Positions 48,669 to 58,800 of a stretch of 64,000 nt of DNA are shown piece after piece; the first letter of the stretch is position 1, and every line of letters starts with the position of its first letter. The notes under the pieces are model-generated. The model did no database searches. It was not told the DNA's origin and saw nothing but the letters and a program-made list of their open reading frames with translations. Origin of the DNA: VRUE01 sp963716245 (GTDB lineage: Bacteria > Actinomycetota > Thermoleophilia > Solirubrobacterales > 70-9); contig OY970300.1 of assembly GCA_963716245.1 (NCBI GenBank), positions 1 through 64,000 on the forward strand, given 5' to 3'. The position numbers were made by a program, and so were the translations under genes.

Positions 48669-50036
48669 CTAGCCCGCCCGCTCCCCCAGCTCAGCCGACA
48701 GCGGCGTCGAGGCGACGCTGTACAGCTCCCACTCGTCCGCGACGCCCTTGAGCGCGTGACGCCCGAACGGCTCGAACTCGACCCCGGAGCCGGCGGCGAG
48801 GTCGCGGACGGTGCGCGAGGCGAGCACGGTGCGGGCTTCGGCGAGGGCGGCGATGCGCGCCGCGACGTGGACGGCGATGCCGCCGACGTCGTCGCCGATC
48901 AGCTCCACCTCGCCGCTGTGCAGGCCGGCGCGCACCTCGATCCCCAGCGCCGGCATCTCGTCGGCGATCGCCCGCGCGCACTCGGCCGCTCGGGTCGGCC
49001 CGTCGAAGGTGGCGAGGAAGCCGTCGCCGGTGGTCTTGATCTCGCGGCCCTCGAAGCGGGCCAGCTGCTCGCGCACCAGCCGCTGGTGCTCCTCGAGCAG
49101 CCCGCGCCAGCGACGGTCGCCCAGCTCGCCGGCGAGCCGGGTCGAGTCGACGATGTCGGTGAAGAGCACGGTCGCGAGCACCCGCTCCGGCGCCGGACCG
49201 GGCCGCACGCCGGTCAGGAACTCCTCGATTCCGTCGAGCGCCCGTTCGCCGTCCTCGCCGATCCAGGGGAAGTGGTCGTTGCCCTCGAGCTCGACGTAGC
49301 GGCTGCCGTCGATCTGCTCCGCCAGCCAGCGCGCCGCCCGGTAGTTGACGGCGTAGTCGCCGCGTCGCTGCATGATCAGGGTCGGCGCCTGGATCAGCGG
49401 CAGCACGCCGCGCACGTCGGTGTCGAGGAACATCTCGAACAGCTGCCGCACCCGCATCGGGCTCGCCGCCTGCCGCTCGAGGCGGGCCTGCACCTCGCGG
49501 GCGCGCGAATCCTCGGCGAGGCTGGGCGAGAAGACGTCCAGCGAGGCGCCCTGCCCCCAGTACGGCGAGAGCAGCTCCCGGTTCGCTTCCTGGAGTGCCT
49601 CCTTCGGCGGCGCCCAGGGGTAGTCCTCGGCCCAGGTGGAGCGCGCCATCGCGCCCCAGAGGACCAGCGCCGAGGTGCGCTCGGGGTAGGAGGCGGCGAA
49701 GAGCATGCACACCGTCGACCCCTCCGACATGCCGAGCAGGGCGGCCCGCTCGGAGCCGGCCGCGTCCATCACCGCGCGCACGTCGTCCATCCGTTCCTCG
49801 AGCGTGGTAGCCCCGTCGACCGGGTCGGATAGGCCGACGCCGCGGCGGTCGAAGGAGATGACCCGGGCGAAGGAGCCGAGCCGGCGCAGGAAGCGGGCCT
49901 GCGCCGGGTTCTCCCAGAGCAGGTCGAGGTGCGAGACGAAGGGAAAGGCGACGACGACGTCGATCTCCCCCTCGCCGAACACCTGGTAGGCGATGCCGAG
50001 CTCGCCGCTGCGCGCGTACTGGGTTGCGGGACGCAT
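48669..50036 (-). CDS. Alpha/beta hydrolase fused to class III nucleotide cyclase
   Basis: 455 residues from the ATG at 50036 (an in-frame start at 50087 adds a leader). 1-270: alpha/beta hydrolase with nucleophile elbow GMSEGS and a late His in GNDHFPW. 290-455: class III cyclase with FTDIVDSTRLAGELGD (first metal Asp), GREIKTTGDGFLATFDGPTR (second Asp) and LHSGEVELIGDDVGGIAVHV, AARIAALA. It would couple binding or hydrolysis of a small molecule to cAMP signalling. This fusion is common in Actinobacteria. Its 3' end faces the candidate RNA. Confidence 0.9.
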   Translation of the reverse strand: MRPATQYARSGELGIAYQVFGEGEIDVVVAFPFVSHLDLLWENPAQARFLRRLGSFARVISFDRRGVGLSDPVDGATTLEERMDDVRAVMDAAGSERAALLGMSEGSTVCMLFAASYPERTSALVLWGAMARSTWAEDYPWAPPKEALQEANRELLSPYWGQGASLDVFSPSLAEDSRAREVQARLERQAASPMRVRQLFEMFLDTDVRGVLPLIQAPTLIMQRRGDYAVNYRAARWLAEQIDGSRYVELEGNDHFPWIGEDGERALDGIEEFLTGVRPGPAPERVLATVLFTDIVDSTRLAGELGDRRWRGLLEEHQRLVREQLARFEGREIKTTGDGFLATFDGPTRAAECARAIADEMPALGIEVRAGLHSGEVELIGDDVGGIAVHVAARIAALAEARTVLASRTVRDLAAGSGVEFEPFGRHALKGVADEWELYSVASTPLSAELGERAG

Positions 50037-50128
50037 CGCGTCCACAGTACGCCTGACCCGGGGGCCGCTCAAGGCGTTCGGCGACAAGGGGCGGGCCGGC
50101 CGGCCGGAGGGACGAGCAGCCGCGCGCG

Positions 50129-50998
50129 CTAGCCGACGGCCGCGGCGAGCACGCGCGCCGCGCCTTCCATCCCGGCCAGGTTCGGGTGAACCGGCGCGGC
50201 GGGGTTGATCGGCGCCAGCGGCTCGACCCAGCGGACCAGCGGGCTCTTGCAGGCGTCGTGGCCGACGCTCGCCGCGTACCAGTCGACCAGGGTCGCGCCC
50301 GTCTTCCGCGCCTGCCTGGCGATCGTCGCGTTCAGTTCCTTCTGCTTGGCGCGCAGGTAGGGCACGTCGCCGTAGCCAAGCGGCATCTGCGGCCAGCAGC
50401 CGGTACCGGTCTCGGGCAGGATCGCCGCGTAGTTGAGGACGTAGACCTCCGCGACGGGGGCGCGTTCGCCGATCCCGCGCAGGACGGCCCTCAGTTTCGG
50501 CCCCGTTTCCGCGATCCGTTCGGCGATCGTGTCCTGGCCGCCGGAGTTGTACCTGTCCTGGCAGGGCGTGGCGAAGGGGTTCGGGGTGGCGCAGTTTTCG
50601 ACGATTTCCATGAAGCCGATGTCGTTGCCGCCGATCGTCAGCGTGACGACCGAGGTGCCTGCGTCCAGGGCACTGAACTGCGGCGGGTTGGGGCCGTCGA
50701 ACTCGACTTCCTGGGGCGCCGTCATGTCCTCGGTCTCGGCACCGCTGCAGCTGATGTCGACCAGGGGCAGTCCGATCGCCGGCGCCGCCAGGTGCGGATA
50801 GTTGTGGTCGGACTTGAGGCAGCCGTAGGGCGGCGCGGGAGTCGGAATCAGCGGCCCGGCGGTGTAGGAGTCGCCGAGTGAGACGTAGCCGGCGCCGCGA
50901 GCGAGCGCGACGAGTGCGAAGAAGGCGACGAGGAGGGCGATCGTCAGGGGTGCCGCTCTGCGCAACACCCCCGTCGAAGACCTGACCGACTCGCCCAA
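50129..50998 (-). CDS. Secreted GDSL/SGNH hydrolase
   Basis: 289 residues with a signal or anchor (APLTIALLVAFFALVALARG) and the SGNH blocks: YVSLGDSYTAG (Ser), the Gly in SCSGAETEDM, TIGGNDIGFMEI (Asn) and the C-terminal Asp/His region (DWYAASVGHDACKSP, PVHPNLAGMEG). An extracellular esterase or lipase-type enzyme with three probable disulfides (YGCLKSD, DISC, ENCATPN, TPCQD, GTGCWP, HDACK). Confidence 0.88.
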   Translation of the reverse strand: MGESVRSSTGVLRRAAPLTIALLVAFFALVALARGAGYVSLGDSYTAGPLIPTPAPPYGCLKSDHNYPHLAAPAIGLPLVDISCSGAETEDMTAPQEVEFDGPNPPQFSALDAGTSVVTLTIGGNDIGFMEIVENCATPNPFATPCQDRYNSGGQDTIAERIAETGPKLRAVLRGIGERAPVAEVYVLNYAAILPETGTGCWPQMPLGYGDVPYLRAKQKELNATIARQARKTGATLVDWYAASVGHDACKSPLVRWVEPLAPINPAAPVHPNLAGMEGAARVLAAAVG

Positions 50999-51070
50999 CT
51001 CGCCTCCTTCATCGCATCGGGATGACTCGCAACGGTCAGCGGACTACCCACTTTTGTGGAGGGGTAATCC

Positions 51071-52552
51071 TCAGCCGGCCTCGGAGTAGGCCGGCTCGGG
51101 CTCGCCGTCCGCCTGGATGCCCTCCGGGGCATGAGCCGGCATCTCCGCCTCCTCCATCGCGAAGACCGCGACCAGGAGCGCCGCGCCGACCAGCGCCGCG
51201 CCGACCAGGTAGGCGAGGTGGTAGCCGGAGTTGAGCGCCGAGTCGAAGGCCGCCCCCGCGTCTTCGAGCGTGTGGGTGCGCTCGGTTGCGAGCGTCGCCA
51301 GCACCGCCAGGCCGATCGCGCCGCCGACCTGGGCGCTGGTATTGACCACGCCCGAGGCTAGGCCGGAGTCCTCGGGCGTCGCGCCCGACATCGCCAGCGT
51401 CATCAGCGACGGGAACGAGGTCCCGATCCCGATCGCGACGACGATCATCGCCGGCAGGATGTCGGCGACGTAGTCGGCGTCGACCGGCGTGCGCGCGAAG
51501 AGCAGCAGGCCCGCGGCGATCATCACCAGGCCCGGGATCAGCGTCCGCCGCGCCCCGAAGCGCATGATCAGCTTCTCGGCGAAGCCGAGCGAGAGGGTGC
51601 CCATCACGAGGGTCGCCGGCAGGAAGGCGAGCCCGACCTCGAGCGCGTCGTAGCCGAGGATGCGCTGCATGTAGAGGGCGCCGAGGAAGAACATCGAGAA
51701 CATGCCGGCGACGAGCAGCGCCTGCACGGCGTTGGCGCCGGAGACGTTGCGCGAGCGGAACAGGCGCAGCGGCATCAGCGGGTTGGCGATCCGCGCCTGG
51801 CGCCAGAAGAAGGCCGCGCCGAGCGCGAGCGAGACGGCGCCGAGGACGAGCGTCTGCGACGCCCCCCAGCCGATCTCCTCGACGCCGAGGATCGTGTAGA
51901 CGCCGAGCATCAGCGAGGCCGTGATCAGCACCGCGCCGGGGATGTCGGCGCCCTCGCCGAAGCCGATCCCCTCGTGCGGCTCGACCAGGCGCATCGCGAA
52001 GAAGGTGGTGATCAGGCCGACCGGCAGGTTGATGAAGAAGATCCAGTGCCAGCTGATCGCCTCGGTAAGGACGCCGCCGGCGAGCAGCCCGATCGAGCCG
52101 CCGGCCGAGGCGACGAAGCCGTAGACGCCGATCGCCTTCGCCTGCTCGCGCGGCTCGGGGAACATCGTCACGATCATCCCCAGGATCACCGCCGAGGTGA
52201 GCGCGCCGCCGATCCCCTGTACGAAGCGGGCGCCGATCAGCATCTCCTGGGTCTGCGAGAGCGCGCAGAGCAGCGAGGCGCCGACGAAGATCGCCAGGCC
52301 CGTCAGGAATATGCGGCGCTGGCCGAGCAGGTCGCCGAGCCGGCCGGCGAGCAGCAAGAGGCCGCCGAACGGGATCAGGTAGGCGTTGACCACCCAGGCG
52401 AGGTTGCTCTGCGAGAAGCCGAGGTCGTCCTGGATCGAGGGCAGCGCGACGTTCACGATCGTGATGTCGAGGACGATCATCAGCATGCCGGCGCAGAGCA
52501 CGTAGAGGGCGAGCCAGCGGCTGCGGTCGTGGGTGTCGGGCTGGGTCTCCAT
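51071..52552 (-). CDS. MFS drug exporter, DHA2 (EmrB/QacA) family
   Basis: 493 residues with 14 membrane helices. Signatures: MLMIVLDITIVNVALPSIQD in helix 1, NLAWVVNAYLIPFGGLLLLA, GRLGDLLGQRRIFLTGLAIF, and the motif GGSIGLLAGGVLTEAISWHW in helix 5. The start is the ATG at 52552 after GGAAGGA; upstream frame is not conserved-looking. Proton-driven export of drugs or metabolites. The divergent or co-directional sigma gene upstream may control it, but no operator is evident. Confidence 0.9.
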   Translation of the reverse strand: METQPDTHDRSRWLALYVLCAGMLMIVLDITIVNVALPSIQDDLGFSQSNLAWVVNAYLIPFGGLLLLAGRLGDLLGQRRIFLTGLAIFVGASLLCALSQTQEMLIGARFVQGIGGALTSAVILGMIVTMFPEPREQAKAIGVYGFVASAGGSIGLLAGGVLTEAISWHWIFFINLPVGLITTFFAMRLVEPHEGIGFGEGADIPGAVLITASLMLGVYTILGVEEIGWGASQTLVLGAVSLALGAAFFWRQARIANPLMPLRLFRSRNVSGANAVQALLVAGMFSMFFLGALYMQRILGYDALEVGLAFLPATLVMGTLSLGFAEKLIMRFGARRTLIPGLVMIAAGLLLFARTPVDADYVADILPAMIVVAIGIGTSFPSLMTLAMSGATPEDSGLASGVVNTSAQVGGAIGLAVLATLATERTHTLEDAGAAFDSALNSGYHLAYLVGAALVGAALLVAVFAMEEAEMPAHAPEGIQADGEPEPAYSEAG

Positions 52553-52645
52553 GGTGGTCCTTCCGGTCGTGATCGAGGTTGGCTGTCGTGCCGTCACCCG
52601 AGAAGACCGGCCGGGCGCCCGAAACTCATCGGTGCGGGCCGAAAG

Positions 52646-53764
52646 TCAACTGGGGAGCTCCTCGGGCAGGCCGAAGTTCTCGAAGGCGGCTGCCAGGCGA
52701 GCGGGGTCGAACGCCTGCTCGGGCAGCCTAGCGAGGACCTCGCGATCGGGGTCCTCGGTCGAGCGGGTCAGGAAGGCGTCGACCTCGGCGATCTTGTCGC
52801 CGCGCAGGGTGAGGACGTTGAGCGCGAAGCGCTCGTAGGCGCCGCGCTCCTCGTCCCAGGTGTAGAAGGCGATCGCCTCCTGCCCGTTCGCGCGGGTGCG
52901 GATCGTCTTCCAGCGCCATTCGCCCGACATCGGCCAGCCGGCGAGGAAGGTCGCGATCTCCTCGCGGCCGCGGAACCAGGTCTGCAGCGGCGGCATCGTG
53001 AAGGCCGCGTCCTCGGTCAGCATCGAGACGACCGCCTCGACGTCTTCGCGCAGCCAGGCGTCGACGTAGGCCTCGACCGTCTCGCGGACGCCGTCGTCGC
53101 CGAGCGCCCGCAGCGTCTCCTGCTGGCTCTGCTCGGGAGTGCGCTCCTCGACCGCGGCGCGGGCGCGCCGCAGGGCGCTGTTGATCGAGGCGGTGCTGGT
53201 GTCGAGCATCGCCGCCGCCTCCTTGGCCGAGAAGCCGAGCACCTCGCGCAGGATCAGCGCCGCCCGCTGGTTCGCCGGCAGGTGCTGGAGCGCGGCGACG
53301 AAGGCCAGCTCGACGCTCTCGCGCTGCTCGTAGCGGGCGTCCGGGGCGTAGTGGCCGTCCTCGATTCCCATCGCCTCGTCCGCGTAGGGCTCGACCCAGG
53401 TCGACTCGACCAGCGGCTCGCCGGGACCGCCGTGCGGGTCGGCGGGCGGGCCGTAGTCGACCGGCAGGACCCGCTTCGGCCGGCGGGAGATCGCGTCGAG
53501 GCACGCGTTGGTCGCGATCTTGTAGAGCCAGGAGCGCAGCGAGCTGCGCCCGGCGAACTTCGACAGGCCGCGCCAGGCGCGCAGCTGCGCCTCCTGCAGC
53601 GCGTCTTCGGCGTCGTGGACCGAGCCGAGCATCCGGTAGCAGTGCGCGTGAAGCTCGCCGCGGTGGCGCTCGATCAGCCTGCCGAACGCCGCTTCGTCCC
53701 CTGCCTGGGCCGCGCTCAGCAGCTCTGCCTCACCGGCCGCCGAACGTGCTGCCTCGGTTCCCAT
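52646..53764 (-). CDS. ECF sigma factor with SnoaL-like C-terminal domain
   Basis: 372 residues from the ATG at 53764. 12-90: sigma-70 region 2 (DEAAFGRLIERHRGELHAHC, DAEDALQEAQLRAWRGL). 145-205: region 4 (LPANQRAALILREVLGFSAK, TSTASINSALRRARAAV). 225-340: a SnoaL-like fold (VEAYVDAWLREDVEAVVSML, TMPPLQTWFRGREEIATF) typical of ECF factors that lack a separate anti-sigma and use this domain as a sensor. The palindrome at 53780-53829 sits in its promoter region. Confidence 0.9.
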   Translation of the reverse strand: MGTEAARSAAGEAELLSAAQAGDEAAFGRLIERHRGELHAHCYRMLGSVHDAEDALQEAQLRAWRGLSKFAGRSSLRSWLYKIATNACLDAISRRPKRVLPVDYGPPADPHGGPGEPLVESTWVEPYADEAMGIEDGHYAPDARYEQRESVELAFVAALQHLPANQRAALILREVLGFSAKEAAAMLDTSTASINSALRRARAAVEERTPEQSQQETLRALGDDGVRETVEAYVDAWLREDVEAVVSMLTEDAAFTMPPLQTWFRGREEIATFLAGWPMSGEWRWKTIRTRANGQEAIAFYTWDEERGAYERFALNVLTLRGDKIAEVDAFLTRSTEDPDREVLARLPEQAFDPARLAAAFENFGLPEELPS

Positions 53765-53779
53765 CCCCCCAGAGTAAGC

Positions 53780-53829
53780 GACGTGCCGTCCATTGAGTGC
53801 CCATATGGGTACCTTTTGGACGGCACGTC
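53780..53829. repeat. Intergenic palindromic element
   Basis: 13-base arms GACGTGCCGTCCA and TGGACGGCACGTC enclose GTGCCCATATGGGTAC, itself almost palindromic. The first nine bases GACGTGCCG match the ends of the 39483 and 56611 elements, but the interior differs. It lies between the divergent sigma and VOC genes. Confidence 0.85.
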
Positions 53830-53887
53830 CAGGCAGGGAGGAGGCGGCGATGAGTTTTGGCCGTAGCGGCGGTCTATATGGACAGCG

Positions 53888-54259
53888 ATGCCCGAAACCG
53901 CTGCCAATCCCGTCGTCCACCTGGAGCTGCACACCGGCGACCGGCCATCCGCCCGCGCCTTCTACGCCGGGCTCTGCGGCTGGCGCTCGGAGGCGATCGA
54001 GGCGGGCGGCGGGCGCTCCTACCTCGCCCTCGATCTCGGCGGCGGGTTCGGGGGAGGCATCGTCGAGTGCCCGACGCGGCGACCGCTCTGGCTGCCCTAC
54101 GTCGAGGTGCCGGAGATCTTCGTCGCAACCGGGCGGGCGCGGGAGCTCGGCGCGGCGGTGCTGCTCGAGCCGCGCGAGGGCCCGGCCGGATGGCGCAGCG
54201 TCGTCTCGGCGCCCGCCGGCGGCGAGATCGCCTTCTGGCAACGGAAGGGGTGGCGGTGA
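53888..54259 (+). CDS. VOC/glyoxalase-family protein
   Basis: 123 residues: VVHLELHTGDRPSARAFYAG, then LCGWRSEAIEAGGGRSYLAL and WLPYVEVPEIFVATGRAREL. One betaalphabetabetabeta pair of the vicinal-oxygen-chelate fold. Metal ligands are only partly recognisable (His in HLELH, a late Glu in GGEIAFW). Substrate unknown. Followed closely by a second VOC gene. Confidence 0.8.
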   Translation: MPETAANPVVHLELHTGDRPSARAFYAGLCGWRSEAIEAGGGRSYLALDLGGGFGGGIVECPTRRPLWLPYVEVPEIFVATGRARELGAAVLLEPREGPAGWRSVVSAPAGGEIAFWQRKGWR

Positions 54260-54317
54260 GGCGAGCTTTGCGGGAGAGTCACTGGACGAGAGGACAACCG
54301 ACAGGAGGTCGATCGAG

Positions 54318-54707
54318 ATGAGCCTGAGCGAGAGCAAGGTGGCCGCGACGATCGCGGTGACGGATCTGGAGCGTGCGAGGCAGTTCTACGAGGGCAAGCT
54401 GGGACTGTCGCCCCAGAGCGGCGAGGAGGCCGCGCAGGTGGTCGTCTACGACTGCGGCGAGGGGTCCGAACTGGTCGTCTACGTGTCCGAGCACGCCGGC
54501 AAGGCGACCGCCACGGTGGCGACGTGGGATGTCGACGACATCGACGGCACGGTCGACGAGCTCAGCGCGAAAGGGGTCGCGTTCGAGCGCTACGACGAGC
54601 CCCTGAAGACCGACGAGAAGGGAATCCTCCGCTCCGAGATGGGAGACGTCGCCTGGTTCAAGGACCCAGACGGCAACACGATCGCCGTCGGCGCGTTCGA
54701 CTCCTGA
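54318..54707 (+). CDS. VOC/glyoxalase-family protein
   Basis: 129 residues after a strong RBS AGGAGG. VAATIAVTDLERARQFYEGK, LGLSPQSGEEAAQVVVYDCG, ATVATWDVDDIDGTVDELSA and VAWFKDPDGNTIAVGAFDS give a complete VOC fold. The C-terminal DPDGN motif is typical. It may share a transcript with the preceding VOC gene, 58 bases upstream. Confidence 0.87.
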   Translation: MSLSESKVAATIAVTDLERARQFYEGKLGLSPQSGEEAAQVVVYDCGEGSELVVYVSEHAGKATATVATWDVDDIDGTVDELSAKGVAFERYDEPLKTDEKGILRSEMGDVAWFKDPDGNTIAVGAFDS

Positions 54708-54749
54708 GTCAATCCGATTGACATCTGATGGTTCCAATATGAATATTTC

Positions 54750-55856
54750 GTGTCCGAACGCGAAGGAGAGCTGCTTCTCAGCAAAAGTCGCGTACTGCCC
54801 TTCTCCTATTTTCCAGTCGGCAAGGGACTTCGGAGATTTGGGATCTTCGACATCCAGTTCGCGAGTAGCCCTTGGGCGGTGATGAGAGCCGCCGCGAGCC
54901 GCACGCTCGAAGGAGAAGCCCTTTTCGAAACCCTCGCCTTCCTGGAGCAGGGGGAGGACTTTTACGACACCGCGGAAGGCCGGCTCTCTGCCCAGCCTCT
55001 GCTGCATTACTACGCCATGCTCAACGTCGGCAAGGCGCTGCTCCGGTTGCGCAATCCCACTATCAAGCTGGAGGCAGCCCATCATGGCCTCCAGGACCTT
55101 TCCGCCGGGGCGGTCGAACCCAGGCAGGTGCAGATCAAGGTGAAGGCGGCGAGCAGCAATTATCCTCGTGTTTTCGGCGAGGTTCTCAGCGCGTTGGGAT
55201 ATGGCTACCCGACGCCCGCCGAATGGCGCGCATCCGACCTGATGTCACAAGTCGTTGTCGGCCACCGGCTCTGGAGAGAAGCAACGGGTGGCAGGGAGCG
55301 CTTCATACCTCTGGACGACATCGACTTTATCCACAACCGCTCCAAAAAGCAGATTTGGCTGCGCCTGCGCATTGCAAAGGAGACGCTTCGCCGACACGGG
55401 ATAGCTCAGAAGCGTGTGCTCAAAGAGGGGGGTCTCTCGCCGGGCTTCAGAAGGGTTACCGATGGGACCGACCCTGCTCGGTTTCTGTGTTTCGAGCAGA
55501 CGAAGCCCGTGGCTTATTCCCATCGCCCGACCGAGAACGTCATGGACTTGGTCAACAGAGTGAAACCCTCTTTATGGCGAGTTATGAGCGCGCTACCAGA
55601 GCGTTCCTACAGGCGTTACTACCTCCATCTCACCTCAAAAGGCGACCTCAGGGTCTCGCAGCTCGCGGCCATGTGGTCTTTGCTCTTCTATTTTGGCTCT
55701 GTAGTCAGGTACCGCCCTCATCGATTCACCGACATCCTGCAAGGTCCATACGGGCCTTTCGTCGACGAGTTCATCTCTGCTCAGCCAAAGCAGATGCTCT
55801 ACATGCTTGCTTCTGAGATGAGCCTGCACGAGGTCGCCAGCCCGGCGATCGTGTAG
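54750..55856 (+). CDS. YaaC-like protein
   Basis: 368 residues from a GTG. Features resembling the YaaC family: LHYYAMLNVGKALLRLRNPT near 85-105, HHGLQDLS, and a helical C-terminal half with SKGDLRVSQLAAMWSLLFYF and FVDEFISAQPKQMLYMLASE. No enzyme motif. The coding sequence is visibly AT-richer than its neighbours, it stands alone between a VOC gene and convergent dnaE2, and so looks acquired. Family call is moderate. Confidence 0.6.
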   Translation: MSEREGELLLSKSRVLPFSYFPVGKGLRRFGIFDIQFASSPWAVMRAAASRTLEGEALFETLAFLEQGEDFYDTAEGRLSAQPLLHYYAMLNVGKALLRLRNPTIKLEAAHHGLQDLSAGAVEPRQVQIKVKAASSNYPRVFGEVLSALGYGYPTPAEWRASDLMSQVVVGHRLWREATGGRERFIPLDDIDFIHNRSKKQIWLRLRIAKETLRRHGIAQKRVLKEGGLSPGFRRVTDGTDPARFLCFEQTKPVAYSHRPTENVMDLVNRVKPSLWRVMSALPERSYRRYYLHLTSKGDLRVSQLAAMWSLLFYFGSVVRYRPHRFTDILQGPYGPFVDEFISAQPKQMLYMLASEMSLHEVASPAIV

Positions 55857-55865
55857 CGCGCCTGG

Positions 55866-58800
55866 TCAGCTCCCCCGCCGACCCCAGCTGTGGCCGGCGG
55901 GGGCGACGGCTCGCAGCTCGGCGACGGCGCGTTCGCGGAGGTGCCGGCGTTCGAGTGTTCGAGAGGCGGGCGGCGAGGAGGGGCGGCGCGAGCGACGGGT
56001 TCGCTGCGAGAGCGGACCGGGACTTCGATCGACCGTATCGCCGGTCGACTCGCCCGTCGGCATCATCGCCGCCTCAGGTGAGTCCCTCTCGGCAGGACGC
56101 TGGGTCGCCGGCTCCCTCCACTCCAGCTCCGCCACCGCTGAGACGAACACGTTGGTGGTGGCCTCCCGCCGCTCGAGCCGTCCCTTGGCGCGGACGAGCG
56201 GCGCGGCGCGGACCACGGCGCGGTGGCGGTCGTAGACCGACGCCGGCACGATCAGGTTGACGGTGCCGCGCTCGTCCTCGAGCAGCATGAAGACGATCCC
56301 CTTCGCCGTCTCGGGGCGCTGGCGGGCGACGACCATCCCTGCCACCTCGACGGTCGCCCCGTCCTCGATCCGCTCCAGGTCCGTGCTGCGCCGCAGCTCG
56401 GGGCCGAGGCTCCCTCGCATCAGCGCCATCGGGTGCTCGCCGAGCGTCATCCCGATCGAGCGGTAGTCGGCGATCGCCTCGCCCCAGGCCCCGAGCGGCG
56501 CCAGCCGCGGCGCCCCGGGCGTCTCCAGCGGCAGCGCCATCTGCGTCCCCTCCTCGTGCCGCACCCCCGTCCCGGCGACCCCGGTCTCCCACAACGCCTC
56601 GCGGCGGGGGGACGTGCCGCTACTTGACCCACCATATGGGTGGTCAAGTAGCGGCACGTCTGCGATCAGCTCGTCCAGGGCGCCGGCCCAGGCGAGGCGC
56701 TCGAGGCCGTCGCGGCCTGCGCCCGAGCGGGAGGCGAGGTCGGCGATCCCGCGGTAGGCACCGTCCCGTTCGCGCTCGGCGACGAGGCTCTCCATCTCCT
56801 CCCTGCGCACGCCCTTGACGTAGCCGAGCCCGATCCGCACCACGAGCCCGCCCCGCACTTCCCCCGCCGACGGGCCGATTTCGGTCGCTGCACGTCCTGT
56901 TTTAGGCCCGTCGGCGGAAGAGGGGGCTTCGACGTGGCACTCGACCTTGCTGCGGTTGGCGTCGGGGCCGGCGAGGCGCACGCCGCGGCGCTGGGCCTCG
57001 TGGACGAGCGCGTCGGACGGGTAGAACCCCATCGGCTGCTCGTTCAGCAGCGCGCAGAGGAACTCGGGCGCGCAGTGGATGCGCAGCCAGGCCGACTGGT
57101 AGGCGAGCAGGCCGAAGGCGGCCGAGTGCGCCTTCGGGAAGCCGAAGCCGGAGAAGCCCTGGATCTGCTCCCAGATCCGCTCCGCCACGTCGTAGGGGAC
57201 CCCCTTCTCGCCCACGGCCCCGACGAGGAAGCGGTCGTGGTGCTCTTCGATCGCCGCCTCGGAGCGCTTGCGGCTCATCGCCCGCCGCAGCCCCTCCGCC
57301 TCGGAGGAGGAGAAGCCGGCCAGGTGCATCGCCACCTCGATCACCTGCTCCTGGTAGACGATCGTGCCGAGCGTGTCGCGCAGCACCGGCTCGAGCAGCG
57401 GGTGCTCGTAGGGGACCTCGAAGCCCGGGTCCTCGCGCAGCCGCTTGCGACGCTCTATATAAGGATGGACGGCGCCGCCCTGGATCGGGCCGGGGCGGAC
57501 CAGCGCCACCTGCACGGTCAGGTCGTCGAGATTCTCGGGCCGGGTGCGCGGCAGCATCTGCATCTGGGCGCGGCTCTCGATCTGGAAGACGCCGGTCGTC
57601 TCCGCGGCGCGGATCGACTCGAAGGTCTCGGCGTCGTCGAGCGGGATGCGCGAGAGGTCGAGCCGCTCTCCCCGCGTCCGGCCGACTTCGTCGACGCAGC
57701 GCTCGACCGCGGAGAGCATCCCGAGGCCGAGCAGGTCGATCTTGAGGAAGCCGGCGTCGGCGCAGGAGTCCTTGTCCCACTGGACGATCTGCCGCCCCTC
57801 CATCGCCGCCGGCACGACCGGGCAGACGTCGACCAGCGGCCGGGTCGAGATCACCATCCCGCCCGGGTGCTGGGAGGCGTGGCGGGGCAGCCCCATCGCC
57901 TCGCCGCAGAGGTCGATCAGCGCCCGCCAGCCGGGGGCGGCGGCGCGCCGGGCGCCGATCGCGGCGACGACGTCGCGCTCGATCTCGCCGGGCTGCTCGT
58001 GGAAGCCGACCACCTTGGCGACCCGCTCTATCTCCCCCTCGGGCAGGGCGAGCGCCTTGCCGAGGTCGCGCACGGCGCCGCGCGCCCGGTAGGTGGGGAA
58101 GGCGGCGACCAGGGCGGAGCGGTCGGCGCCGTAGCGCTCGTGCACGCGGGGGATCAGCTTCTCGCGGATGTCGCGCGGGAAGTCGAGGTCGATGTCGGGC
58201 ATCGTCGTCGCCTCGTCGTTGAGGAAGCGACCGGCGAAGAGCTCTGTCTCGACCGGGTCGACGTGCGAGAGGCCGGTCAGGTAGCAGACGATCGAGCTGA
58301 CGCTGGAGCCCCGTCCGCGCCCCGGCGGCAGCACCGAGCGCGCCGACTCGGGGCCGCGCACCTCCAGCGCCACCTCGCGGGCAAGCTCGAGCAGGTCGCG
58401 GTGCAGGAGGAAGAAGCCGGAGAGGTCGAGCTTGCGGATCGTCGCCAGCTCCTCTTCGAGCCGCCGCTCGGCGTCCCCCCGGCGCGCACCCGGGTAGCGC
58501 TCGTTCAGCTTCGCCCGGCAGACCCTGGCGAGTTCCCGGTCCGTGCCGGGATCGTGGGAGCCGGGGTAGCGGTAGCTCAGATCGCCGGTCAGGTCGAAGC
58601 GGAGGCGCTCGGCGAGGCGGGTCGTCTCGGCGACCGCCTCGGGATGCTCGGCGAAGCGCGCGGCCATGGCGGCGGGCCAGGCGAGCGCCGAGCTGGAGTT
58701 GCCGCGCCGCTGCGGCTCGCTGGCCTCGAGCGTCGTCCCCAGCCGCACCGCGACGAAGGCGTCCTGGAGGTGGGTGCGCCTGCGGGCGTGGGAATGGACG

